Position numbers and translations under genes: made by a program
Assembly: GCF_900182955.1 (NCBI RefSeq)
Contig: NZ_FXUL01000025.1
Coordinates: 1-64,000 of the forward strand
Reading direction: 5' to 3'
DNA length: 64,000 nt
From: Noviherbaspirillum suwonense
Lineage (GTDB): Bacteria > Pseudomonadota > Gammaproteobacteria > Burkholderiales > Burkholderiaceae_D
The notes under the pieces: model-generated
What the model was told of the DNA's origin: nothing
The model's input: only the letters and a program-made list of their open reading frames with translations
Databases searched by the model: none
Part shown: positions 9,367-17,829 of the stretch, piece by piece
How positions within the stretch are numbered: position 1 is the first letter of the stretch
Layout: the number at the start of each line of letters is the position of its first letter

Positions 9367-9466
9367 ACACTCCCTCGGAAAAATTGCGGTGTCGCCGGCC
9401 CGGTGCAGGCGCTGCGCGGGCCGTGCCGGCAGCGGATGCGTCCAATATAGGCGCGCCGCCACCTTG

Positions 9467-9509
9467 CCACCAGCATATTGTTTAGAGTGCTGCGTTGCCG
9501 AATCGGCAA
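9467..9509 (-). promoter_or_regulatory. Palindromic LysR-type box plus shared promoter block, amidase copy
   Basis: On the minus strand TTGCCGATTCGGCAA is followed after the same spacing as in the dsdA copy by AACAATATGCTGGTGG, pointing at the amidase start about 100 bases on. The spacer between the two blocks differs from the dsdA copy while both blocks are conserved, which argues for function. The divergent MazG-like gene starts 146 bases away on the other side. Confidence 0.6.
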
Positions 9510-9654
9510 AGCTGGAGCGACATGCGCGCGGCGCGCACCGCCTGGCTCAGCCGCCAACAACGGGTGTAAGCTGGCCGGCGGCCGCGGCGCGGGCAGGGCG
9601 TCCCGGCCGGAACACGGCGCAACGCGACGCAATTCGGACCTTACTGGAGAACGG

Positions 9655-9993
9655 ATGTTCATGACGACAAAACTGCTGGTCACGCAAGGACTGGAAGACA
9701 AGCTGCTGCAGTTCGCCCGCGACCGCGACTGGGAGCAGTATTACGCGCCCAGGAACCTGCTGATGGCGCTGGTGGGCGAGGTCGGCGAACTGGCGGAAAT
9801 CTTCCAGTGGATGACCGAGGCGGAAGCCGCCGATGCAATGCGAAACCCGGAGACCGCGCAGCGCATCAGGGAAGAAATGGCCGATGTGACCATGTACCTG
9901 GTCCGCCTGGCCAGCGTGCTGCGGCTAGACCTCGACGCGGCGGTCCAGGAAAAACTCCTGTCCAATGCCAGAAAGTATCCGCCCAACGCCTAG
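9655..9993 (+). CDS. MazG-like nucleotide pyrophosphohydrolase (RS21-C6/dCTPase type)
   Basis: A 112-residue all-alpha NTP pyrophosphatase. The two metal-binding signatures are visible: EVGELAEIFQW (E-x-x-E) and REEMADVTMYLVRLA (E-x-x-D). The N-terminal DRDWEQYYAPRNLLMALVGE is typical of the RS21-C6/dCTP pyrophosphatase branch. Such enzymes hydrolyse non-canonical or excess dNTPs to dNMP and PPi as house-cleaning functions. ATG 9655 lies five bases after GGAGA; the ATG at 9661 is further from that site. The stop overlaps the convergent ridA-like remnant at the shared CTAG. It appears to stand alone, divergent from the amidase operon. Confidence 0.88.
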   Translation: MFMTTKLLVTQGLEDKLLQFARDRDWEQYYAPRNLLMALVGEVGELAEIFQWMTEAEAADAMRNPETAQRIREEMADVTMYLVRLASVLRLDLDAAVQEKLLSNARKYPPNA

Positions 9994-10395
9994 CCGATGG
10001 TGCGCGGAGACGGCTGTGTCCCGCGCCGGCGGTGACTTGCGACACGTTCATCATCTGCGCCGACCCGCTCCCGGTCGCTCCTGGCGTCAGGAGTCGCGGC
10101 GCGCCCGGCCTGCGTACCGAACGCCGGCGAGGTGCGCAGGTGGCCTGTCAGCGAGACGACCTTTTCGACATGCTGCAGGGAGCCCAGCCCGGCCTGCAGG
10201 TTCAGGAGTATCCTGCCTGCGGCCAGCCGGGCAGCCTTCCGGCCCGATGCAATGTCGTCCTCCGCGATGTCGCCGGCCAGGACATGGCCGTGTGCGCGGG
10301 CCACGACGCCGCTGGAGAACAGCAGGCGGTCGGCCCGGGTGAATGCGCTGTACAGGCCGGACGGCAGCGCCACGTCCGAACCGGACTGTATTCAT
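9990..10395 (-). pseudogene. RidA/YjgF-like gene, frameshifted at the start and degenerate at the 3' end
   Basis: In one frame (from GTG 10373) the product shows the RidA pattern SAFTRADRLLFSSGVVARA and RILLNLQAGLGSLQHVEKVV, then SLTGHLRTSPAF. The natural start looks like ATG 10395, which overlaps the phzF stop as ATGA, but that frame (MNTVRFGR) is shifted relative to the RidA frame within about eight codons. The C-terminal RidA part (GRHARSA...AVEIEA) is not recognisable; it is replaced by an Arg-rich run ending at 9990. I read this as a decayed second gene of a phzF-ridA operon. A functional short form starting at GTG 10373 cannot be excluded. Confidence 0.6.
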
Positions 10396-11339
10396 TGCGC
10401 CAGCCTCGCATCAGGCCCGGACGCGGCGGCGCCGGCCAATGCGGCGCTACCTGTCCTGCTGGCGGCAGCCTCGTGCTCGACGCGGCCGCTCAGCCAGCAT
10501 GCCCCAGCCGGGTCGTCGACCCCGGGAAGCTGCACCCGTATCTCGGAAGGGAATCCCATCGACACGCCCTGGCGCACGGTGACAAGCTCCGCGCCGGCCG
10601 ACGCCAGGCCGAGACTGCGCAAGCCGAAGGCCAGCGCGGTGGCCGCGATGCCGGTTGCCGCATCCTCCGGGTAGCCGGACGACTTCGGAAACTGCCTGGC
10701 CTCGAACACAAGGGCAGCGGCGTCGACCGGCGCGAATGGATAAAGCCCGGTCGATCCGAGGTCGCCGCATACCTTCTCCATGTCGTTGAACCGCGGCTGC
10801 AGCGATCGCAGTTCCGCGATCGTGCGCATCCGCACCAGCGTCTTGACCCGGCTCGTCGACGCATTGATGACCGGCCTGACGATCGCTTCCGGCGGGACGC
10901 GCAGCACCGCGGCAATGGACAGGACCTGCGGCTCATCGAGTATGGCCAGCGTGGCGCCCGGCTGGGAAATCTGCACGAGCCCGTCACGGAACCGGGCGGC
11001 GATCACGCCGCTCGGGGTGCGGATGCGGATCGGGCTGCCGTCCCAGCCGCCCTGCTCCCTCAGCAGCCACAGCGCGCCCACAGTCGCATGCCCGCACATT
11101 TCCATCTCATGGCTGGGGACGAAATAGCGCATGCCGACGTCATGGTCGTCGCCGGAACCCGGCAACACGAAGCCGGCCTCGTGACCGAAGCGCTCGGCGA
11201 CGCGCCGCATGTCCTCGCCCGACATGCCGTGCGCCTGCAGCACGATGGGCGCGGGGTTGCCGCCGGCCTCGCCTGTCGGCGCGCAGAACACACGGACGAC
11301 CTGGGGGTCGGCCGGCAAGCCTGTTAGATCTGGTGTCAT
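10392..11339 (-). CDS. PhzF family phenazine biosynthesis-like isomerase/epimerase
   Basis: A 315-residue protein of the diaminopimelate-epimerase-like PhzF fold. Conserved stretches are VFCAPTGEAGGNPAPIVL, AERFGHEAGFVLPG (the Glu in this loop is the PhzF catalytic position), MEMCGHATVGALWLL and GYPEDAATGIAATALA. Most PhzF relatives outside phenazine clusters have unknown substrates, and no phenazine genes are present here, so the role is open. It stands upstream of a broken ridA-like gene with an ATGA overlap, which suggests an amino-acid-related isomerisation. ATG 11339 is preceded by GCGAGGGCTGA. Confidence 0.85.
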   Translation of the reverse strand: MTPDLTGLPADPQVVRVFCAPTGEAGGNPAPIVLQAHGMSGEDMRRVAERFGHEAGFVLPGSGDDHDVGMRYFVPSHEMEMCGHATVGALWLLREQGGWDGSPIRIRTPSGVIAARFRDGLVQISQPGATLAILDEPQVLSIAAVLRVPPEAIVRPVINASTSRVKTLVRMRTIAELRSLQPRFNDMEKVCGDLGSTGLYPFAPVDAAALVFEARQFPKSSGYPEDAATGIAATALAFGLRSLGLASAGAELVTVRQGVSMGFPSEIRVQLPGVDDPAGACWLSGRVEHEAAASRTGSAALAGAAASGPDARLAQ

Positions 11340-11537
11340 TCAGCCCTCGCATCGACGGATTTCGCAATATCGCCCCAGGCGGCCGCGTCGCCTGCCGCCA
11401 CCTTGCCTGGTATTGCCTTGCCCAGCGCGCCGCCGCTTTCGGCGGAAGCGCCGCGGGACCCATTATCCCGTACCAGAGCGCGGGTCTGAAATTCGCCAGC
11501 CCCTTCGATTCGAACGTGGCGACGCGCGGTGAGCTAT

Positions 11538-11683
11538 CCGCCGTTACGGTGCTCGCGATCGCAAGCCAAGTCGGCTGGAGTCCAGGCTCCTGTCTGTCGC
11601 GCATGCTGATGAAGCGGCACGGGATGACGCCCGCCACGGTAGGGCAAACCGCCGGCTCGAATCTGCTATCGCCGGCCCGGTAA
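11538..11683 (+). pseudogene. Relic of an AraC-family regulator C-terminus
   Basis: Within the 347-base gap between phzF and the efflux operon, the plus frame encodes VLAIASQVGWSPGSCLSRML, then MKRHGMTPATV. This matches the second helix-turn-helix and closing GMTP signature of AraC regulators (IALxxGYxSxSxFSRxFKRxxGMTP). No N-terminal domain or first HTH is recognisable upstream, and nothing else is seen in the gap. I treat it as a remnant of a lost regulator; the match is short. Confidence 0.4.
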
Positions 11684-11686
11684 AAA

Positions 11687-13258
11687 TCACCGCGCCGCCA
11701 GGCTGGCCTTGACGACGCCGGCAGCCGGCTGCGCCTCCCAGCCGCCGCCCAGCGCGCGGATCAGGGCCACGGTCGTGAGCGCCCGGTCGCCGCGCAGCTG
11801 CACCGCGCTGCGCTCCACCGCCGCCAGGTTGCGCTGGGCGTCCAGCAGCTCGAGGTAGCCGGAACGGCCGGCGTCGTACAGCTTCCGCGCCAGGTCGGCC
11901 GAGCGGCGCGCCGAGGCCAGCGCCTGGTCCAGTTCCGCGCCCTGCTGCGCCAGGATGCGCAGGCCGGCAAGCTGGTCCTCGACGTCGGCAAAGGCGGCCA
12001 GCACGCTCTGGCGGTAGCTGCCCACCGCCTCCTCCAGCGCGGCCTCGCTGCGCACGATGTTGTTGCGGTTGCGGCCGCCGTCGATCAGCGGCATCGACAG
12101 CGCCGCGCCCAGCAGCCAGGAGCGGCTGCTCCACTTGAACACGTCGGCCACGGTGCCGGCCACGCCGCCCGCGTCGGCGCCGATGGTCAGGGCCGGGAAC
12201 ATGGCCGAGCGTGCGACGCCGATGCGCGCATTCGCCGCTTCCATCGCGCGCTGGGCGCTGGCGACGTCGGGCCGGCGCTCCAGCAGCGCGGACGGCAGGC
12301 CGGGCGGGATCAGCGGCAGCGCCGCCGTCGCTTCCAGCGGATCGGTGGCCGCGCCGAAGTTCGACGCCGGCTCGCCCAGCAGCACGGCCAGCGCATGTTC
12401 GGCGTTGCTGCGCTGGCGCTGCAGGCCGATCGCGTCGGCGCGCACCGTCGACAGCTCGGTGCGGGCGCGCGCCAGGTCGAATTCGCCGATGTCGCCGAGT
12501 TCGAAGCGGCGGCCGTTGATGCGCACGTTCTCCTCGCGCAGCCCCACGGTCCGTGCGACGGTGGCCAGTTCGGCATCGAGCGCGCGCAGCCGGAAGTAGG
12601 TCTGCGCAACGTCGGCCTGCAGCGACAGCAGCACCGAGCGGTAGGTCGCCTCGACGGCGCCGGCGTCGCTGCGCGCCGCCGCCACGCTGCCGGAAACCCG
12701 GCCGAACAGGTCGACCTCGTAGCTTGCGCTCAGGCTGGCGCGGTAGCTGGTGACGGCGGGGATCGAGGTTCCCGCCGGCTGGTTCACTTCGGGCGGCGCC
12801 GGCCGGGCGCGCTGCGCGCCGGCGCCGGCGTCGACCCGCGGCACGCGCTCGCTCTCGGCGATGCCGGCGATGGCCCGCGCCTGCCTCACCCGCGCCGCCG
12901 CCACCGCCAGGTTCTGGTTGTTCGCCGTCGCCTGCGCGATCAGGCTGTCGAGCCGGGCGTCGTTGAAGGCGCGCCACCATTCGCCGCGCGGCTGGCTTTC
13001 CGCCGCCTGCGCCGCTTTCCATGTCGTGCCGTCGGGCGCATTGCGCACGTCGCCGGCCGGCGCCTGCTGCGGCTCCTTGAATGCCGCCGGCACCGCGACC
13101 GCCGGCTGCCGGAAATCCGGGGCGGCGCAGGCGCTGAGCAGCAGTGCGCCAAGCAGGGCCGCAAATGCCGGCCGGAAGGGCGCGGTCGCCTTCGCAATGG
13201 CAGGCAGTGCGGGAAAGGTGGGGGTCGGATTTGCTTGCATCGTTTTCCTGTTATTCAT
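11687..13258 (-). CDS. RND efflux outer-membrane channel lipoprotein (OprM/OprC, NodT family)
   Basis: A 523-residue TolC-like channel with a lipobox LSAC (Cys44). Two repeats of the NodT/OprM fold follow: YEVDLFGRVSGSVAAARS in the first half and ALSMPLIDGGRNRNN with RSGYLELLDAQRNLAA in the second. It is the last gene of a four-gene minus-strand operon and overlaps the RND pump gene as ATGA (start 13258). It would complete a tripartite pump through the outer membrane with the adaptor and pump encoded upstream. The gene order LysR // llpE-adaptor-pump-channel is that of Burkholderia bpeEF-oprC and ceoAB-opcM, which export chloramphenicol, trimethoprim and fluoroquinolones; equivalence here is inference. 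Confidence 0.9.
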   Translation of the reverse strand: MNNRKTMQANPTPTFPALPAIAKATAPFRPAFAALLGALLLSACAAPDFRQPAVAVPAAFKEPQQAPAGDVRNAPDGTTWKAAQAAESQPRGEWWRAFNDARLDSLIAQATANNQNLAVAAARVRQARAIAGIAESERVPRVDAGAGAQRARPAPPEVNQPAGTSIPAVTSYRASLSASYEVDLFGRVSGSVAAARSDAGAVEATYRSVLLSLQADVAQTYFRLRALDAELATVARTVGLREENVRINGRRFELGDIGEFDLARARTELSTVRADAIGLQRQRSNAEHALAVLLGEPASNFGAATDPLEATAALPLIPPGLPSALLERRPDVASAQRAMEAANARIGVARSAMFPALTIGADAGGVAGTVADVFKWSSRSWLLGAALSMPLIDGGRNRNNIVRSEAALEEAVGSYRQSVLAAFADVEDQLAGLRILAQQGAELDQALASARRSADLARKLYDAGRSGYLELLDAQRNLAAVERSAVQLRGDRALTTVALIRALGGGWEAQPAAGVVKASLAAR

Positions 13259-16200
13259 TTCGCGGCTCCTTCCAGTTCGGCGCCATGCGCCGCCGGTTCG
13301 GGTGCGGCAGCCGGCTTGCCCATGCGCCTGGCGAGCGTGCGCAGCAGCACGTAGAACACCGGCGTCAGGAACAGCCCGAAGAAGGTCACGCCCAGCATGC
13401 CGGCGAACACGGCCACGCCCATCGCGTGGCGCATCTCGGCGCCAGCCCCGCTCGAGAACACCAGCGGCAGCACGCCCATGATGAAAGCGATCGATGTCAT
13501 CAGGATGGGCCGCAGCCGCAGGCGGCAGGCTTCCAGCGCGGCCTCGACGATGCTGCGGCCGTGGTCTTCGAGCTCGCGCGCAAATTCCACGATCAGGATC
13601 GCATTCTTCGACGCCAGCCCGACCAGCACGAACAGCGCGATCTGGGTAAAGATGTTGTTGTCGCCGCCGGTCAGCTTCACGCCGATCAGCGCGCACAGGA
13701 TGGACATCGGCACGATCAGGATCACCGCCAGCGGCAGGGTCCAGCTCTCGTACTGCGCGGCCAGCACCAGGAACACCAGCAGCACGCACAGCGGGAACAC
13801 GATCACCATGGTGTTGCCGGCCAAAATGTCCTGGTAGGTCAGGTCGGTCCACTCGTAGGCGATCCCCTTGGGCAGCGTCTCTTCCAGGATCTTCTCCATC
13901 TCGGCCTGCGCCTGTCCCGAGGACACGCCGGGCGCGGCGCCGCCGTTCAGGTCCGCCGACACGTAGTTGTTGTAGCGCTGGACGCGGTCCGGGCCATGGG
14001 TGTCCCTGACCTGCATCAGCGACGACAGCGGGATCATCTCGCCCTTGCTGCTGCGCACCTTCAGCTGCGTCATCTGCTCGGGCTGCGAGCGGAACTGGGC
14101 GTCGGCCTGTACCCGCACCTGGTAGGTCCGGCCGAACTGGTTGAAGTCGTTCACGTACAGCGAGCCCAGGTTGATCTGCAGGGTCTGGTAGATGGTCTGC
14201 AGCGGCACGCCCAGCTGCTTTGCCTTCACCCGGTCGACGTCGGCGAACAGCTGCGGCACATTGATCTGGTAGCCCGAGAACACGCCGGCCAGCTTCGGGT
14301 TCTGCCAGGCCTTCGCCTGCACCGCCTGCACCGCCTTGTACAGCGCGTCATAACCGACGTTGCCGCGGTCCTCGATCATCAGCTTGAAGCCGCCGGTGGT
14401 GCCCAGCCCGTTGACCGGCGGCGGCGGCAGCACCATCACGAACGCGTCCTGCACCGCGCCCATGCGCTTGTTGATCTCTGCGGCGATGGCCTCGGCCGAC
14501 ATCGACTTGTCCCGGCGCGCCTCGAACGGCTGGAGGCCGACGAATACGATGCCGGCGTTCGGCGCATTGGTGAAGCCGTTGATCGACAGGCCCGGGAAGG
14601 AGATCGAGTTCTCGACGCCCGGGATGTCCTTGGCGATGTCGGACATCCTGCGGATCACCGCATCGGTGCGATCCAGCGAGGCCGCGTCCGGCAGCTGCGC
14701 GAAACCGATCAGGTACTGCTTGTCCTGCTGCGGCACGAAGCCCGGCGGCACGGCCTTGAACATGAACAGGCCGGCCACGCCCAGCATCGCATAGACCACC
14801 AGCGACGCGCCCTTGTGCCGCAGCACGCCCCGGACGCCGCCTTCGTAGCGGTGCGCCGAGCGGCCGAAGAAACGGTTGAAGCCGGCGAAGAAGCGGCCGA
14901 ACACCTTTTCCATGCCGCGGCTCAGCGCATCCTTCGGCGCGCCGTGGCCGCGCAGCAGCACGGCCGACAGCGCCGGCGCCAGCGTCAGCGACACCAGCGC
15001 CGAGATCACGGTCGAGATCGCGATGGTGAGCGCAAACTGGCGGTAGAACTGCCCGATCAGGCCGGACACGAATGCAATCGGCACGAACACCGCGCACAGC
15101 ACCAGCGCGATGGCGATGATCGGGCCGGAGACTTCCTTCATCGCCTGGATCGTGGCGTCGCGCGGCGACAGGCCGTTCTCGATGTTGCGCTCGACGTTTT
15201 CCACCACCACGATCGCGTCGTCGACGACGATGCCGATCGCCAGCACAAGGCCGAACAGCGACAGCGTGTTGATCGAGAAGCCGAAGCCGAGCATGACGGC
15301 GAAGGTGCCGACGATCGACACCGGCACGGCCAGCAGCGGGATGATGGAAGCGCGCCAGGTCTGCAGGAACACGATCACGACCAGCGCGACCAGGATCACC
15401 GCTTCCAGCAGCGTGTGGATGACGGAATTGATCGACTCGCGCACGAACTGGGTCGGGTCGTAGACGATGCTGTATTCGACGCCCTGCGGGAAATCCTTCG
15501 ACAGCCGCTCCATCGTGGCGCGCACGTCGGTCGACAGCTGCAGCGCATTCGCGTTCGGCGCCTCGAAGATCGGGATCGCCACCGCCGAGCGGTTGTTCAG
15601 CAGCGAGCGCAGCGCGTACGAGTTCGAGCCCATCTCCAGGCGCGCCACGTCTTTCAGCAGCGTGGTTGCGCCGCCGGCATTGGTCTTGACCACGATGTCG
15701 CCGAACTGCTCCACGCTCTGCAGCCGGCCCTGGGTGTTCACCGTCAGCTGGAACTCCGCGCCCCGGCTCGGCCCCTGGCCGATCACGCCGGCGGCCACCT
15801 GCACGTTCTGCTCGCGGATGGCGTCGACCACGTCGCCGGCGGTCAGGCCGCGCGCCGCCACTTTCTGCGGGTCGAGCCAGACGCGCATCGCATAGTCGCC
15901 CGAGCCGAACAGCTGCACCTCGCCCATGCCGTGCAGCCGCGCCAGCTGGTCCTTGATGTTGAGCACCGCGTAGTTGCGCAGGTAGAGGTCGTCATAGCGG
16001 CCGTCCGGCGAATTCAGGTGGACCACCATGGTCAGGTTGGGCGAGCTCTTGACAGTGGTCACGCCGATCTGGCGCACCTCTTCCGGCAGCCGCGGCAGCG
16101 CCCGCTGGACCCGGTTCTGGACCGCGGTCTCGGCCTGCTCGACATTGGTGCCGATGGCGAAGGTCACGGTCAGCTGCAATGCGCCGTCGGAGGTGTTCTG

Positions 16201-16446
16201 CGAGGACATGTAGAGCATGTTCTCGACGCCGTTGATCTGCTCCTCGAGCGGCGCGGCGACCGTCTCGGCGATCACCTTCGGATTCGCGCCCGGATACTGG
16301 GCGCGCACGACGACCGACGGCGGCACGACATCCGGGTATTCGGAGATCGGGAGCTTGAAGATGGCGATCAGGCCGGCGACGAACACGATCACCGACAGCA
16401 CGGCCGCGAAGATGGGCTTATCGACAAAGAAACGGGAGAAGTTCAT
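13255..16446 (-). CDS. RND multidrug efflux pump, inner-membrane transporter (MexB/BpeF-like, HAE1)
   Basis: A full-length 1063-residue HAE1-type RND protein starting MNFSRFFVDKPIFAAVLSV. The proton-relay aspartate pair is present in AIGIVVDDAIVVVENVE (TM4). The long periplasmic loops and the internal duplication (GIAYEWTDLTYQDILAGN in the second half) are those of AcrB/MexB. It would use the proton gradient to drive drugs into the channel protein encoded next. It begins three bases after the adaptor gene and overlaps the channel gene by four bases, so the three are translated as one unit. I see no frameshift or missing key residue. Substrates cannot be deduced from sequence. Confidence 0.94.
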   Translation of the reverse strand: MNFSRFFVDKPIFAAVLSVIVFVAGLIAIFKLPISEYPDVVPPSVVVRAQYPGANPKVIAETVAAPLEEQINGVENMLYMSSQNTSDGALQLTVTFAIGTNVEQAETAVQNRVQRALPRLPEEVRQIGVTTVKSSPNLTMVVHLNSPDGRYDDLYLRNYAVLNIKDQLARLHGMGEVQLFGSGDYAMRVWLDPQKVAARGLTAGDVVDAIREQNVQVAAGVIGQGPSRGAEFQLTVNTQGRLQSVEQFGDIVVKTNAGGATTLLKDVARLEMGSNSYALRSLLNNRSAVAIPIFEAPNANALQLSTDVRATMERLSKDFPQGVEYSIVYDPTQFVRESINSVIHTLLEAVILVALVVIVFLQTWRASIIPLLAVPVSIVGTFAVMLGFGFSINTLSLFGLVLAIGIVVDDAIVVVENVERNIENGLSPRDATIQAMKEVSGPIIAIALVLCAVFVPIAFVSGLIGQFYRQFALTIAISTVISALVSLTLAPALSAVLLRGHGAPKDALSRGMEKVFGRFFAGFNRFFGRSAHRYEGGVRGVLRHKGASLVVYAMLGVAGLFMFKAVPPGFVPQQDKQYLIGFAQLPDAASLDRTDAVIRRMSDIAKDIPGVENSISFPGLSINGFTNAPNAGIVFVGLQPFEARRDKSMSAEAIAAEINKRMGAVQDAFVMVLPPPPVNGLGTTGGFKLMIEDRGNVGYDALYKAVQAVQAKAWQNPKLAGVFSGYQINVPQLFADVDRVKAKQLGVPLQTIYQTLQINLGSLYVNDFNQFGRTYQVRVQADAQFRSQPEQMTQLKVRSSKGEMIPLSSLMQVRDTHGPDRVQRYNNYVSADLNGGAAPGVSSGQAQAEMEKILEETLPKGIAYEWTDLTYQDILAGNTMVIVFPLCVLLVFLVLAAQYESWTLPLAVILIVPMSILCALIGVKLTGGDNNIFTQIALFVLVGLASKNAILIVEFARELEDHGRSIVEAALEACRLRLRPILMTSIAFIMGVLPLVFSSGAGAEMRHAMGVAVFAGMLGVTFFGLFLTPVFYVLLRTLARRMGKPAAAPEPAAHGAELEGAAK

Positions 16447-16449
16447 GGC

Positions 16450-17673
16450 TTATTCCTTCGCGGCGGTGGCGGCGGCCTTGCCCGGCTGGTCGAGCGCGGC
16501 GACCGTGGCGCCCTTGCGGTTCTCGGCATGCATCGGCACGATCTCCGGCGCGAGCGGCGCGCCGGGGCGCACGCGCTGCAGCCCGTTGACGACGATCCGT
16601 TCGCCGGCGTTGAGTCCTTCCTTGACGACCCGCAGGCCGTCGACGCTCGGCCCGAGCTTGACCGGGCGGTATTCCGCCTTGCTGTCCTTGTCGACGACGA
16701 AGACGAACTTGCGGTCCTGGTCGGTGCCCACGGCGCGGTCGTCGATCAGCATGGCGTTCGCGGTGGCGCTGCCGCCGCCGAGCTGGACCCGGGCGAACAG
16801 GCCGGGGACCAGCGCGCGGTCGCGGTTCTCGAAGGTGGCGCGCATGCGCACCGAGCCGGTCTGCGCATCGAGCCGGTTGTCGACGAATTCAAGCCTGCCT
16901 TCGTGCGGAAAGCCGTCCTCGTTGGCCAGCCCGATCTTCACGGCGACCGGCTGGCCCTTGTGGCTTTGCGCGCCGACGCGCAGGTAGGTCGCCTCGTCGC
17001 CGTCGAAGCTGGCATAGATGCGGTCGAGCGACACGACCGAGGTCAGCACGGCGCTGGCGTCGACCAGGTTGCCCAGCGTGATCTCGGCCTTGGACACGCG
17101 GCCATCGATCGGCGACGCGACGCGGGTATAAGCCAGGTTCAGCCTGGCCGACTCGTACTGGGCCTGCGCGGCGCGGGCGTTGGCGTCGAGCTCTTTCAAG
17201 CCGGAGGCGCGCTCGTCGTATTCGCGCTGCGGGATCGCCTTGTCGGCCAGCAGTCGCTCGGCGCGGGCCAGCTCCAGGCGCGCCAGGTCCGCCTTGGCGC
17301 GGGCCGACGCGGCGGCGGCCTCGGCGCGGTCGGCCTCGGCCTGGTAAGGGCGCGGGTCGATCACGAACAGCACGTCGCCTTTCTTCACCTCGGCGCCCGG
17401 CCTGAAGTTCACGGCGGTGATGAAGCCGGACACGCGCGGCCGGATCTCGACGCGCTCGATGGCTTCCAGCCGGCCGGAAAATTCCTGGGTCTCGGCGATC
17501 TGCCGTTCCAGCACCGCGGCGGCCGACACCGGCGCGGCGGCGGGAGCGGCTTGCGCGGGCGCCGCCTTGCCGGTGGCGTCGGAGCAGCTGGCAAGGGTGG
17601 AGGCCAGCGCGGCCGCAGCGAGCGCCAGCACGAGTGGCCTTGCGGCCGTCTTCAGGGTTTCAAGGGGTTTCAT
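16450..17673 (-). CDS. RND efflux periplasmic adaptor lipoprotein (MexA/BpeE-like)
   Basis: A 407-residue membrane-fusion protein. A lipoprotein signal ends in LASC (Cys30). The lipoyl/barrel-sandwich half starts FSGRLEAIERVEIRPRVSG, a coiled-coil hairpin follows at ~100-165, and then come RVASPIDGRVSKAEITLGNL and the beta-barrel with RVRPGAPLAPEIV at the end. It bridges the RND pump and the outer-membrane channel. The pump gene follows after three bases. Upstream there is a 156-base gap after the llpE-like gene, so expression may be from the llpE promoter or a separate one. Confidence 0.92.
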   Translation of the reverse strand: MKPLETLKTAARPLVLALAAAALASTLASCSDATGKAAPAQAAPAAAPVSAAAVLERQIAETQEFSGRLEAIERVEIRPRVSGFITAVNFRPGAEVKKGDVLFVIDPRPYQAEADRAEAAAASARAKADLARLELARAERLLADKAIPQREYDERASGLKELDANARAAQAQYESARLNLAYTRVASPIDGRVSKAEITLGNLVDASAVLTSVVSLDRIYASFDGDEATYLRVGAQSHKGQPVAVKIGLANEDGFPHEGRLEFVDNRLDAQTGSVRMRATFENRDRALVPGLFARVQLGGGSATANAMLIDDRAVGTDQDRKFVFVVDKDSKAEYRPVKLGPSVDGLRVVKEGLNAGERIVVNGLQRVRPGAPLAPEIVPMHAENRKGATVAALDQPGKAAATAAKE

Positions 17674-17829
17674 GTGATCGTTCCATTCCGGCAGCGCGTT
17701 GGTTTTGTTGATAAATAACTAATTTTTAGGCGAACAGTGTGCTTCCCGGGCTTTCATGCACAGCCAGGTCCGCCGTGCCTGGACGGCACGGTTTCTATTG
17801 GGTTTTACGGCGTTGCGGCCGCGCGCGGC

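Noticed and set aside
10087-10395. Frame MNTVRFGRGAAVRP... as an independent small protein
   Set aside because: After the first codons it reads RidA sequence out of frame, so it is a shifted remnant.
13144-17718. A 1524-codon plus-strand open frame across the efflux operon
   Set aside because: It is antisense to the RND pump and adaptor, is His/Arg/Gln-rich without domains, and reflects high GC third positions.
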